A stretch of DNA of 64,000 nucleotides from Diprion similis. Lineage: Eukaryota; Arthropoda; Insecta; Hymenoptera; Diprionidae. The translations under genes were made by a program, and so were the position numbers. How positions within the stretch are numbered: position 1 is the stretch's first letter; the number at the start of each line of letters is the position of its first letter. Below are positions 13,580-24,546 of this stretch, piece after piece. The stretch is taken from assembly GCF_021155765.1 (NCBI RefSeq), contig NC_060106.1, forward strand, positions 5,525,501 through 5,589,500, read 5' to 3'. The notes under the pieces are model-generated. The model made no database searches. It saw only the letters and a program-made list of their open reading frames with translations, and was not told where the DNA came from.

Positions 13580-13792
13580 CTATTGAAATAACACAGAAAT
13601 AGGATTTTTCAACATTGTTTCCTCCTGCAAGCTATGAAGAAATTTTTGTCTCATAGAATCAGTAAACGGACCGTATTGTTCATTAAATTTTACACCAGAA
13701 ATGTCATTGAGCCAAATTTCTATCATCAAAATTGCTCTTTCTACAGAGTCGTAAAGTTTTAATTGCGGAAAATTTTGAGTTTTTGGTATTTT
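13580..13792 (-). pseudogene. Decayed coding fragment, possibly transposon-derived
   Basis: On the minus strand a 70-codon open stretch reads like protein (LYDSVERAILMIEIWLNDIS, then KFLHSLQEETMLKNPISVLF). It is bounded upstream by TGA at 13795-13793 and ends at TAG (13580-13582). No good start codon or splice sites frame it. The sequence around it is degenerate and contains long A/T runs, so I read it as a remnant of a mobile-element gene. I do not recognise the family. A translated search against transposase libraries would decide. Confidence 0.3.
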
Positions 13793-13916
13793 TCAACTAA
13801 ACTGTTGAAGACGGAACAAAAAGCTAAGTAGCAATTTTGTAGTCCATCTGACGCTCTACAAAAAAGTTATGCACAAAATTTTCATATTATCAATTTTTAC
13901 AAAGTTACAGATCCGC

Positions 13917-13937
13917 TTTTTTTTTTTTTTTTTTTTT
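13917..13937. repeat. Poly-T tract (21 bases)
   Basis: An uninterrupted T run. It could be the A-tail of a minus-strand retroelement insertion, but no target duplication was identified. Confidence 0.8.
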
Positions 13938-14828
13938 AATTACTATGATTATTTAAAACCATCATCTTTTGTAATATTTTGAGCGAAGATGGATAAAAAA
14001 ATAAATATCTTATCTGAAGAAATTTATCTCTAGAATGCATTACGCCATATATATTTTTCCATTTATTACCAACGATAAGCGACTCTCGTGTCTCTTTTCT
14101 ATTTTTTGACATTTCTTAGGATTTTTTTTTTGTTTTATACCTGCGAATGCGCGGTACCTGTATTTATTTCATATCCAGACCTTATTTGTTTTTAAAACAA
14201 GAGACAGTCACTGATATTCTTAAATAAATACTAAATTACAGCTATATTTTCGAAATGGCAAAGCGATTAATTTTATCTCTGATAGTGAGATTATACATTT
14301 TTACACTCAAGCAAAGGTATTAAAAGAAAGACAGTGCTCAACTGTGTGACCCACTGCAGATTACACAAGTCAACAAAATAATTTTTTTTTTTTTTCAGTT
14401 TATATTTAAATGAATAAATTTTAATTCTATACATGGAATAATAACCAAAGTCTTCATTTATTACTTATAAAGTATGCTTTTGTATTTTTTACATTGATGA
14501 ATATACACCAGTCAACACGAATTTTCAATTCTGTCAAGAAAGTTAAAAAAAAAAATAGTTTTATTAGATAAAATTTAGTCTAACAATAAGTTACGCACAC
14601 AAAATATTTATCACATGATATGGATCAAATGAATTTGAGAATATCACGGGGTCAATGGATTGACCAGGTCAAATTTAGCCAAAAATGATGTAGCAGAAAT
14701 TTCGTGAACCATGCGTCCGAAAAATTTGACAATATTAGTCGAGCCTTAGATTTTTAGGACCATTATCCAACAGACTATACGTGTCAAGATAGTGAAAAAT
14801 TTTTCAATCAACGTGTGTTAAATCGGAT

Positions 14829-17800
14829 ATGGAAGTTAATAGCGACAGCGAATCTGTGCCTCGAGTACCTGGTGAGAAGTATATGGGCTTAGATGAATGA
14901 CAAAATTACCTTCGTATATCCAGATAAAGCATTCAAAATTATATATATACGAAATCCGCAGAAAACGAGAGCGCGGAAGCTGCGGTAGACTTTGAAACTG
15001 CGGTATCGGCAACTGGTGAGTGTTTTAATCTTCATTATTCCCGTTAGCACGAATTTGATCTCTGACACGTAATTTCGGTCCGCTAAGTTCCTCAATTTTT
15101 TTCGTTTTTGTTTTTTAAATATCCAATGCTCTCAAGTAGGGAAGGGTGGGGCAGAGTGGATCCCTTAAAAAAATAGTCCCGAAAATCAGAATAAAATGTT
15201 TAGTTTTCACATGAACAATTATGTTAAATTATTAACTAGCTTTCTCGAGAAAAAGTAATTACAAATTCAAGTTCAGAAAATTATTTCACTTTAACGAGTT
15301 TAGAGTAAAGCGCAACTTCAAACGTTTCGCGTTAAGAGCTGTGCAATTACTCGAGTAAATGATTTCCGAATAATTCATATTTAATAAAAAGTTGAGGTAG
15401 TTAATTTTACCCCTTGTTATTTAAAAAATTTCAGCCCGCCCATTTTCCCCCCAAATTTTTTGAGGCATGAAAAATTTTAAGGTGCCCACTTTGCGCCCCA
15501 CTCTCCTCGTCTGTCACATAGTCGTATATTTATGCCGACATGAAAATATTCAGGATATGGACTGTTCAACGTGCTTCTCCTGATGGCATCGATTCCGGCA
15601 GGGTGGACAACGGTCTTCGACACTTCGACCACCGCATTTATCATGCCATCGGCAGAGTGTGAGCTTGACCTAAGCCTGTTTCGAAAGGGGCTATTGGCCG
15701 CCAGTACTTACGCAGGTGGGCAGAATTGGCTAATCCAAATAATGGAAGACCGAAAACACACCATTTTGTGGAAAAAATTTTTCCTCCCGGCGGTGTTGCA
15801 ATTTGCCTTTATGTCCTTTTCACAATGAGAATAGCATTAACGTTTCCGTTTAGCCAGATGAAGTCCGTTCTCTTCATCCGCATTGCTTTGAATAGACATA
15901 AGTATAGAGAAAGAGAGACTACCTTCCATGAAAAGTGAATCAAGAACGAAAAAAAAAAAGAAAGAACAATCTCTGGCGTGGAGTGTTTTTATTCTTAAAT
16001 TTAACGTGCTTACGAGCACTGGCGAGAGACGCCCGATCTGAGCAAAGAACAGGATTTCCCTCTTTCAGGAATGATATGCATCGCTGTTGTGTGGGGCTTT
16101 ATAGCGGATCATATAGGAAGAAAGTACCTTTTGCTCTTCGGCCTGATATCAGACGCGATATGCAACGTCTTCGGCAGTGCCGCACAGAGTTACTACGTTT
16201 ACTTGTCGTTCAAATTCGCCAGTGGAATAATGTGAGTAAAAATCAACAACTTGTTTCAGGTGTAATGCTTCTCGCTACCAAATTAACCAGAGCGAACGTG
16301 TACGGAATTGCAAAATTGGTACATATAGCAGAACTCGACGTACCGATACAAAAGCACTCGCACTAACTCAGCCAAAATACTCTGTGACAAATGGCAGATC
16401 CCAACCCTTGCGAAGGCTGCATGGTTGCCCGGGCAACGGATATTCGGATACAGTCTAAGGACCCTGGGCACCCGAGGAAACCACAGACAGCAGACGACGA
16501 TGTCTCGTCTCTGCTTCGCTAAGCTGACTTCCTCTGCTTTCAGCGTTGGCGGTCCTTATGCTATCCTGATGACGTACATCGCTGAATTTCATGGCGAATG
16601 TCATCGGAGCAGAGTTCTTATGTGGACGGGATCCCTGTTCGCCCTGGGAAACGTCGCGGTTCCAGGTACTTGTTATTTGTACAATATTTTTAGGGTGATT
16701 CAAAAGTTGGGGAATAAACCGTTTGAAGAATCTGAAAGAGTCGTTGTTGCACCAATTGTAGTAGAAAGTAATCTCAGTGAATTCGAATAACAAAAATTAA
16801 CTGACAATAAAACGTTACCGATTTTACAAAAGGTTTTATAATTGAAACGATAGAAATGAAGTAACTCTCGTGTTTTAAAAATTTTTTCTCGTTAGATTCT
16901 TCTAATACTCTTGAGCACATTTTGCTCTTTGATCAGATCATTCCACAAATTGTCTGAGAAAGCTTCTCAAAATGAAAGTCTTAGGTACGGAAATATGAAT
17001 ATCTGCTGCACGGTATTCAGAAAAATCTATGTTCATTCAATCTGGAGACAACTGTACATAAATTTTTTTTCGAGCGGTTTCAGGATCTCTTTGTACTAAT
17101 CATGATTCAAAGCAAGTCTAAGAACATTGGAATCAGATGATGAAAAATACCAGAGTCTGATCATTTCGAACTTTCTAATCATAACCTTTTCACGAATAGT
17201 TAGTATCGTACGACTTACTTATGCTATTCAAGTTTGCACGTGATTCGTTCTATTACATAAAATACATGTTGTTTCATTCGTGTTCGTTATGATTGTTGCA
17301 AATTACGTTACTGAAGGTTATTTCAAAAAAAAAAATTTTTCACCTTCAAACCTTTGATTCATCTGTGAACACCAAGAGGCTTTCCACTTTCCACAATAAA
17401 TCGCGAATTTGACATACAATCGAATGTCATTTCTGCAGCATTGTCCAGAGCCGTGTTACCCCAAACATGGTCCTTTTCGCTCTTCAACAATTCGCTGATA
17501 TTTGACTCGTGGAGAATATTTTTGTTGATCTGCGCACTGCCGCCGTTTCTGGGATTCGTGACGATGTGGAGCTTTCCGGAGAGTCCAAAATTCCTCATGA
17601 CGAAGGGGAAATCGGAGGAGGCTCTCAAAGTATTTCGAAGAATGTATTCGATGAACACTGGAAAGCCGGAGGACGCTTATCCGGTAAACTAAATCACACT
17701 CACTCTGCCCAGCCAATTCGTTGTAATTAATACATCGAACTAGAGTCACGGATCAAACATTGTTTCTGTAAATATATATACGTATAAACGCGTGTGTATT

Positions 17801-20800
17801 TACATTCGACGAAATGTAAACATTATAAACTCTACCTGTTGACGTGTTAACAATTGCTGATACAACTCTATCTCTTTAACTCGAAATTAACAGCCTGCAG
17901 CCCGTTCGATACAGCTGATAAAGCAATTACGCATCAATGGGCATGAAAATTTGCACGTTTCGACGACTTGACGCATCCCAAAATAGCTGCAAGCTCGTTT
18001 ACACCACCTGTTTTCACGCCACAGGTGAAAGTTTTGCGAATAGAGACCGTCGGCAAGCCTCAAACGCCGTTAGAACCAGTGGACAGATCATCTCGTGATG
18101 GATTGCGGAGAAGTTTTTGTCCCACGAAATTCCTCCTCCCAACACCGTATCTCTTCCCTCTGTTTATCATCAATGTGATTATTTTCGCCAGCATGACTGG
18201 GTGAGTAAAAGATATCCGTCTTTCTGTAGGTTTCAACTAATCATCAATTTTCTAATGAGCTGCTTTGATCAATTTTTTTTTTTTGGAGATTAAAAACTTG
18301 AGAATACCATTCGTGACGTTTCGAAAATAGCGCCAAGAATGGGTAACCAAATCCTTTAGCGACGTAACTACAAAGTTATTGAGAACGTAAAGTGATGATC
18401 GAATTGCGCTCCATTTTTTTTTTTTGCTTTACTCTTGATTGCAATACGATTGCTGTGAAATAAGTTATCCTTTTATCAGAACAAACTTGTGAAGCTTTAT
18501 TCGTATCAAATTCGGTATCACGACGAAGTCTACTCTTTAGGGCCACCGATGATGCCTTTCTATTAACCTTATATCACGGTGGCACGTGGTTAGCAAGCAC
18601 CCTTAAGTTAATGGTTACAGCCAGGGTGAAACGGTTCGTAATTGGTTTAACTTCTTGACTTTCGGATGCGTCGAGAAACGGTTTTTGCGAAGTAATGAAC
18701 ATAATCGACAGCAATGCAACAGCAGACATGAATCGTCGATACGGTTTAAAGATCGACTTTGAATCCCACGGATATTTATGTCATGCAGAAGGTGCATGTA
18801 GACTATGGAGTACGCTAAATTATGGCGGTTTCCTGCCTTGAAGGAAGTAATTAAATTTCTGCTCATAGGATGCAGGTAATGAAATCGTGGCTGCCCCAGC
18901 TAATCGTTATTCTAAACAACTTTGACCCCGAGGAGTCGGAAGACTCTCCCATCGTGCCGACAATATGTGAAAAACTTAACGTTCAAGCCATCGAGACTTT
19001 TGGTACTCAGGCGGCTCTTGCTCTTGGCAATACAACCGTGACTTGTATTTCGGTGAGTCTTTCTTATTTTCAGTCTTGTTGAGTCTTCGTGCTGTTCGGT
19101 TTTTCTCTTTTCAGATGATTGTTTCAACCGCAGTTTATACTAATGCTACTATCATTGCCGCCTCCGCAGTTACAAGCTCCTTCTTAGTTGGGATCATCGT
19201 CAACAAGGTCGGAAAGAAAAGCATTTTGTGTAAGACTTTTCAGGTGTTTTGGTTGCGAGACAGTTTCTTGTCATTTTTTTGATTTTAATATTATTGGCAT
19301 TATTATTATTTATTTATTTAGAGAATAGGTGGAGTCTATTTTTGTATTCTTCGTAGGAAATTTAAATCGAGCTTTCAGTTATTGGTAATGACGTCTACGA
19401 TCAACGATCTGCTCTTTTTCTTCTATGCTAATCTTTAACGATGATATCGATTTAAGAGTAACTTCAAGTAGTTCAACATATATGAAATATTGTGGCATGA
19501 TTCTCTTTATATGTGAAAAACAATCGGTATTATAGTTTGCCATTCCATTACCGAGGTGCATCTATTTATACTCGATAATGGGTCACGGATAGATACCTAC
19601 TTAAATCGAAGAAGCGATGAAATCAAGGTTCAAAAAAGTAGACTATACAGAAAAAGATTGAATTCGATCTCGTTGAAAGAATCTGCTTAAAAGGTTTTTT
19701 TCACAAATCCAGTATTCGTTGCGTATGCAAATGACGTCTCGACAAATGGCCTGGCATAAATTTTTGAACCGTTGACTTTCTCCCCGTTTTCATTTTTCCG
19801 ACGTATTCATATTCGAGGCAGAACACTTGTTGAAGGCACATCATGAAACTGTTCGCAGTGGTCTCTCTGGTATCTGGAGGATTGTGCTATCTGGGCTTGA
19901 ACTTCTCACCATCGACGACAATATTCCTCATACTATGTTCGGCGATTATCGCACTTACGGGGATATCGACGAACGCGATAACCTCGATGATAATCGAAGT
20001 TGTCCCCACGACTCTGAGGTAGGTTTCAAACGGTCGGATAAATCCGCGAGCAATTGATAATCCGGCTGCTGGTTTTCACCCAAAACTACTCTTTCTCCCT
20101 ACCATGTTATCATCTCTTCTGCAGAGCTACAGCTGTAAGCGTCACCCTGATGACGGGCAGATTTGGAGCGTTGACGGGAAATTTATTGTTTCCGATACTT
20201 CTAAATGTATCCTGCGACGCTCCCTTCTACTACATCGGTGGATTTCTCATGTGTGAGTAACAAGAACTGCACATGTAGTGCAGTGTTATATACTCGCCAA
20301 AGCACTTGCACCGAGCGCAGTCAGAGTGCACCAAGAACTTTAGTGCATTCACGCGGAATGCGACACTTTAAGCTTTCCGGTTTACAGTGTTTACTCCGCA
20401 CCAAGTGGGTCACCAAGAGATCGTTGTTTTTTTTATACCGGCAGACTTGGAACTCGCTTAAGGGTGGCAACGCTTCGAGTCAACGTTGGTAGTCGGAATA
20501 ATGTTTCGGATTAGGTCACATTGTTACACTATATTTTTAAAAACATTATGTTTGTATTTATTTTTAACCCTAGAACGATATCGTTATTTTTTTGTTCCTT
20601 TTCGTGTAACGGAGGGTGAAGAAACGCCCCAATATTGTAAATTCCATTTCTCTGTTTTATAGTATCTCATTTTCTTCGTTTTTTAATAAAAAATCACGTG
20701 GGCCGAAACAACTTTTTTCACTTTTAGATAATGAAATTGAATTATGGTCGGTATCTCGAATCGAAAACGTAAGTTGTTCTCTTGCGGCGAGAAATTTGAA

Positions 20801-21244
20801 TTCGCGTCGGGTGGTTTTTCACACTATTCTACACCATTTATTCCCGACTTCTACTTTACGCTCTTGGTGTGCCGTATAGTTTCATACCCAATAAAATTCA
20901 TTTTCCTCTGTTATTACTTTACTGTAATTTCACAGAATTAGTAGCTTTTGTCCACATATCACAGCTTGCACTGTTTCTGAATTAAACTCGTTGTGTCCAG
21001 TAAATTATTTATTTCTTTTTTTTTTTCTCGTTTGCATCCCTGAAAGATGTTGAGGAAGGCTCACCGAGGCACAAGATAAAAGATCTTCTTACTAGGTGGC
21101 AAATGTGTTTTTTGTAATGGGACAACCGACCATAGAAAAATTATTGTTATTACCGATTAATCATTAAGGTTAATATATGTATGTGTTTCAGTGTGCTTCG
21201 TGCTCGCGACATTCCTGTCAAAATATTCAGGAAAACTATCATAG
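14829..21244 (+). CDS. SV2/SVOP-like major facilitator transporter, 12 exons, 534 residues
   Basis: Exons: 14829-14871, 14962-15015, 15554-15715, 16069-16231, 16544-16665, 17439-17683, 18025-18200, 18869-19052, 19115-19229, 19859-20018, 20125-20252, 21192-21244. All junctions are GT-AG, phases close and the total is 1605 nt. The protein begins MEVNSDSESVPRVPENESAE and enters the first membrane span near residue 35. Major-facilitator signatures are clear: motif A (GFIADHIGRK, 96-105), its second-half echo (NKVGKK, 413-418) and the sugar-transporter-type PESPKFL (228-234). An acidic, cysteine-bearing loop with a possible N-glycosylation site (GNTT) precedes the eighth span, like the luminal loop of SV2 proteins. 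The length matches SVOP-type proteins rather than the longer vertebrate SV2. Such proteins are membrane transporters of unknown or organic-ion substrate, often several per insect genome. Substrate and tissue cannot be read from the sequence. A TIR element occupies intron 2. Confidence 0.92.
15139..15508 (+). mobile_element. 370-bp TIR element (MITE), copy 1, in transporter intron 2
   Basis: The ends are inverted copies of a G-rich terminus (GGGAAGGGTGGGGCAGAGTG on the left; the right end is the complement of AGTGGGGCGCAAAGTGGGC). TA precedes the left end. The same element, in opposite orientation and nearly the same length, lies at 24176-24546, with identity that I judge by eye to be above 80%. 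There is no open frame of note, so it is non-autonomous. It fills most of the 538-bp intron and ends about 45 bases before the exon 3 acceptor. Confidence 0.85.
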
Positions 21245-21824
21245 CAGCAGAGTGCTGACGACTGAGAATATTCGAGAGGGATTAGAACAATCTAGGAAAG
21301 TAACAAATTGTAAATAGAGACAGTATTAGTGATATTAACTGCATAATTGCACGTATACACAATTAGTGCAGTGGATAAAATGGTTTGTACGTAAAGACAA
21401 GCTATTGTTACGACTGAAACTAAATATTGCGTAGCTATAATAGTTTACGCCGTGGTGATAATAACTGCAAGGAAATTTTTAACAACGTGTCAAAAATGTG
21501 AATTTAAATATAAAATAATTGTTATCCAAACATCGATTGACGTAGTGCGGTTGTAGATGAATTTTCGTAACGTGGGTGAACACATGCAGGTATTTTCACA
21601 TCATCCAATAATATTTTCGTGTCTCCATTTATTTTCACAATTGTACCATCAGCGTGAACCACAAAATAACTAAACGAAAAATAGCCGTAACAAGAGAAGG
21701 GTGATGCGCAAATACGTAGGTGTAATCGATTGTCAATACGTGTATTCCATTTGTTTATCATATGTGAGTGAATACAATTCATCTCTGGTTTATGGGGGAA
21801 TAGATCAGCGATGGAAGTAAACGA

Positions 21825-21830
21825 AATAAA
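21825..21830 (+). terminator. Candidate poly(A) signal AATAAA for the transporter
   Basis: First canonical hexamer I found after the stop codon at 21242-21244, implying a 3' untranslated region of about 600 nt. A second hexamer at 21975-21980 is an alternative. Confidence 0.35.
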
Positions 21831-22313
21831 AGTTATAAAACTGTTTATTGGCGTGATATTCACTGAAAAGACTATCATTAATTATTATCAGCCACTGGAC
21901 GTGCGTCTGTGATTTATACGGAGAGAAAGTTCTACAAGTGTGATTAATACTTTAATTTTTCACCGTAACTGAAAAATAAAACTCTCTAGGTACGAAGTGA
22001 AAACAAGTTTTTTAGCAGTGACCGAATAATTCAAAATATATTGTACTTTTTAAAAAAATTACCTCATGATTTTATTATCTTTCCGGTAAAATAAGGGACT
22101 TTATGAAATTATTGAAATTCTCTAAGAAGTTGCTGCAAAAATACCTAATTAACAGACGAATTTATCTCAAATAAAAGTTGTAGTTACAAAAATTGTACTA
22201 AGTCTACTAAGTAGTAATTTTTTTTCGTACTAGTACTATAATTTCTTCTTATAATCGCGATAATACGATGTTGGGGAAAGAATGAATTGATGTCGAGGCG
22301 TTGTTAAACTGAT

Positions 22314-22330
22314 AAAAAAAAAAAAAAAAA
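22314..22330. repeat. Poly-A tract (17 bases)
   Basis: Uninterrupted A run in non-coding DNA. Confidence 0.8.
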
Positions 22331-24175
22331 TTAAACAAACAGATTGAATGTTGCAATGACCAGAAAATGTCGTATTGAAAATGATAATTACACCAAATCG
22401 TTACTTGTACTTTATTCTCTTGCAGGACCAACAATATCTGAATTGTGATTGCAACGATATCCATTTCAACTAGGATTTTCTAGTAACCATAAAAACTGAA
22501 ATTTTTCTCAGTGCACAATTGACTAGAATTGCATGGCTTGTGTAGAATTTGAATTCAGAAAGCATTCTGGCGATGCCGTTTGGGTTCCGAAACTGAAATC
22601 CGGTGATAATCTTATGGAAAATAGAGAGAGAGAGAGCGGAAGAAATTGACTACAGATCCAGAAGGCAATCGAAGGGTGGATTTGCGATTTTGTGACCGAT
22701 AATATGCGACGTGTGGTCGGGAGTCTTATTTCGTATGCAAAGCGCGCAGTTTGCGTACATTTGGTAAACGGGTGAGAGCCATTACTGCTCTTTGCTTTGG
22801 TGGGAAAACGGCGCGAAAACAACAATGGAATCTTGGTCGGCAGTATTTTTCAAAGCTGAGAAGCAAAGCTGCTTGCACGTTAGGCATTCCCTGCTTTAAA
22901 AGTGCGGAAGAATGTGCCAAGAAATCGAAATACACTCAGCTGCGTAATAAAGCGCTCGTTTATTCTCTCCTCAACGGTTATTTATTTTTGTGCAAATAAT
23001 TTTTCACCCCATTTCACAAACGAGGAATCAACAGTACGTTGATTAATTATTTTCTCCCAATTTTCGGAACGCTGAACGTGAAATTTCCAAAATTATACGT
23101 TAGGTTAATTCTGATTATACCAAACCACTCGAAAAAAACTCTCCTTTTATTTCCTTGCACCAAAAAGCTAGTATTTTCCTGTTAAGAATCAGCGAGCAAA
23201 GTTTACTGCAAATAATCGATGAGCAGCCCAAAACTTTGGGCTAACAGTGAGAGTATTTGGCCGTGAAAAGAAATATTTATAGTGAATTGCCATAAGCTTA
23301 AGGGAGGAAACCAGTTTAGGAGGCAAGAATTTTGGTGTTTTTCGTGAATTTTTTTAACAGAGAAGGAATAATTAGAATTTGTTTAAACTTGCAGGATATT
23401 TTATTCATGTTTTGGAATACACTTTGTAATTTTTTCAAGTCATTTTCGCCTAAAATAGTGGAGTTAGAAGCTACTGTCCATGGACAATCGCCATCCGAGT
23501 TTTTTTCTGGTGGGCATTCCTGAAGTCACAATTTTTATCTTTAATCTTTACAATTTTTTTTTTCGTTAACAATATATTTCCTAAGAATATGAACCTAATT
23601 GTGATCAAAAAAGTTGAAAATTGCATGTTTTTGAGGTGTTTGAACATAACGTCATGTTTTTATACCATGTTTTTTCACCTTTTTTGCATAAAAAAAAATA
23701 TTTTTAATAATAATATTATCCCCAAGTTAGGTTAGATATAGCATGCGATTCGTTGAAAGGCTTTTCGGAAAACCTTTTCTTTGATAATATAATCCAACAG
23801 TCTTTTCAACAAAATTATTTCCCAATTAAGAAAACACTTTTTATTCTATTCCTTAGACGAAATGAAAAACTTTTCCTTTTTAATTCGACTTTTTCAACAC
23901 TTTTCCGATCTCGTCGATTTTATTTTTCTATTTTCTGATGCTTCCAAGTTTTTCCCGATGATTTCAATTTACCCGAATCTTTATCTCGATCACATCAATC
24001 ATTCATAGATCTTTTCGATGAGCCCCTGAATTCTTGATACCTCACAGATTTCCACGCGCGATTTTTGCACCGTTCCGAGGTTTTCACAGGATTTCCGGAG
24101 TTTCCCTAACTCTTGTCCTTCGGTGGATTCAGTTCTCGACTTTGGCATACCTACACGAGTACATACATACGTGTA

Positions 24176-24546
24176 GGGGAGGATGGGGCAAAGTGGGCAC
24201 CTTAAAATTTTTGATATCTCAAAAAATTTGGGGGTAAAGTGGGCTCCCTGAAATTTTTCAAATAACAAGGGAAAAAATTAACCATCTCAACTTTTTATTA
24301 AATATGAATTATTCGGAAATCATTTACTCAAGTAATTGCACAGCTCATAACGCGAAACGTTTGAAGTTGTGCTTTACTCTGAACTCCTCAATGTCAAATA
24401 ATTTTCTGAACTTGAATTTATGATTAATTTTCCTCGAGAAAGCTAGATAATAATTTAACATAATTGTTCATATGAAAACTAAAAATTTTATTCTGATTTT
24501 AGGCTTCACTTCCTTAAGGGGCCCACTTTGCCTCACCACCCTCCCC
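24176..24546 (-). mobile_element. 371-bp TIR element (MITE), copy 2, inverted relative to copy 1
   Basis: The termini are GGGGAGGATGGGGCAAAGTG and its near-complement, flanked by TA on both sides (24174-24175 and 24547-24548). Read on the minus strand it aligns end to end with 15139-15508. An extra internal copy of the GGGTAAAGTGGGC motif lies near the left end. TA flanks suggest a Tc1/mariner-type mobiliser, but this is inference because no transposase is present. Confidence 0.85.

Larger units (their letters stand above)
8754..14828. other. Long non-coding stretch upstream of the transporter
   Basis: If 8699-8753 is an alternative first exon, this stretch is its intron; otherwise it is intergenic. 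Several 60-100 codon open stretches (for example 9871-10128, 11205-11393 and 11658-11927) show no domain, no paired splice sites and overlapping rivals on the other strand. A decayed coding fragment lies at 13580-13792, followed by a 21-base T run (13917-13937). Confidence 0.45.
21245..24175. other. Transporter 3' flank and non-coding DNA
   Basis: No further gene is supported. Candidate poly(A) signals for the transporter are AATAAA at 21825-21830 and 21975-21980. A 118-codon open frame on the minus strand (21522-21878) overlaps this presumed 3' untranslated region and has no family resemblance. An A17 run lies at 22314-22330. Confidence 0.5.

Noticed and set aside
15935..16793. Several 110-143 codon frames on both strands
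   Set aside because: They span transporter introns and out-of-frame exon sequence; the spliced transporter explains the region.
21522..21878. 118-codon minus-strand frame
   Set aside because: It lies in the transporter's presumed 3' untranslated region and has no recognisable family. Several frames this long are expected by chance in 64 kb.
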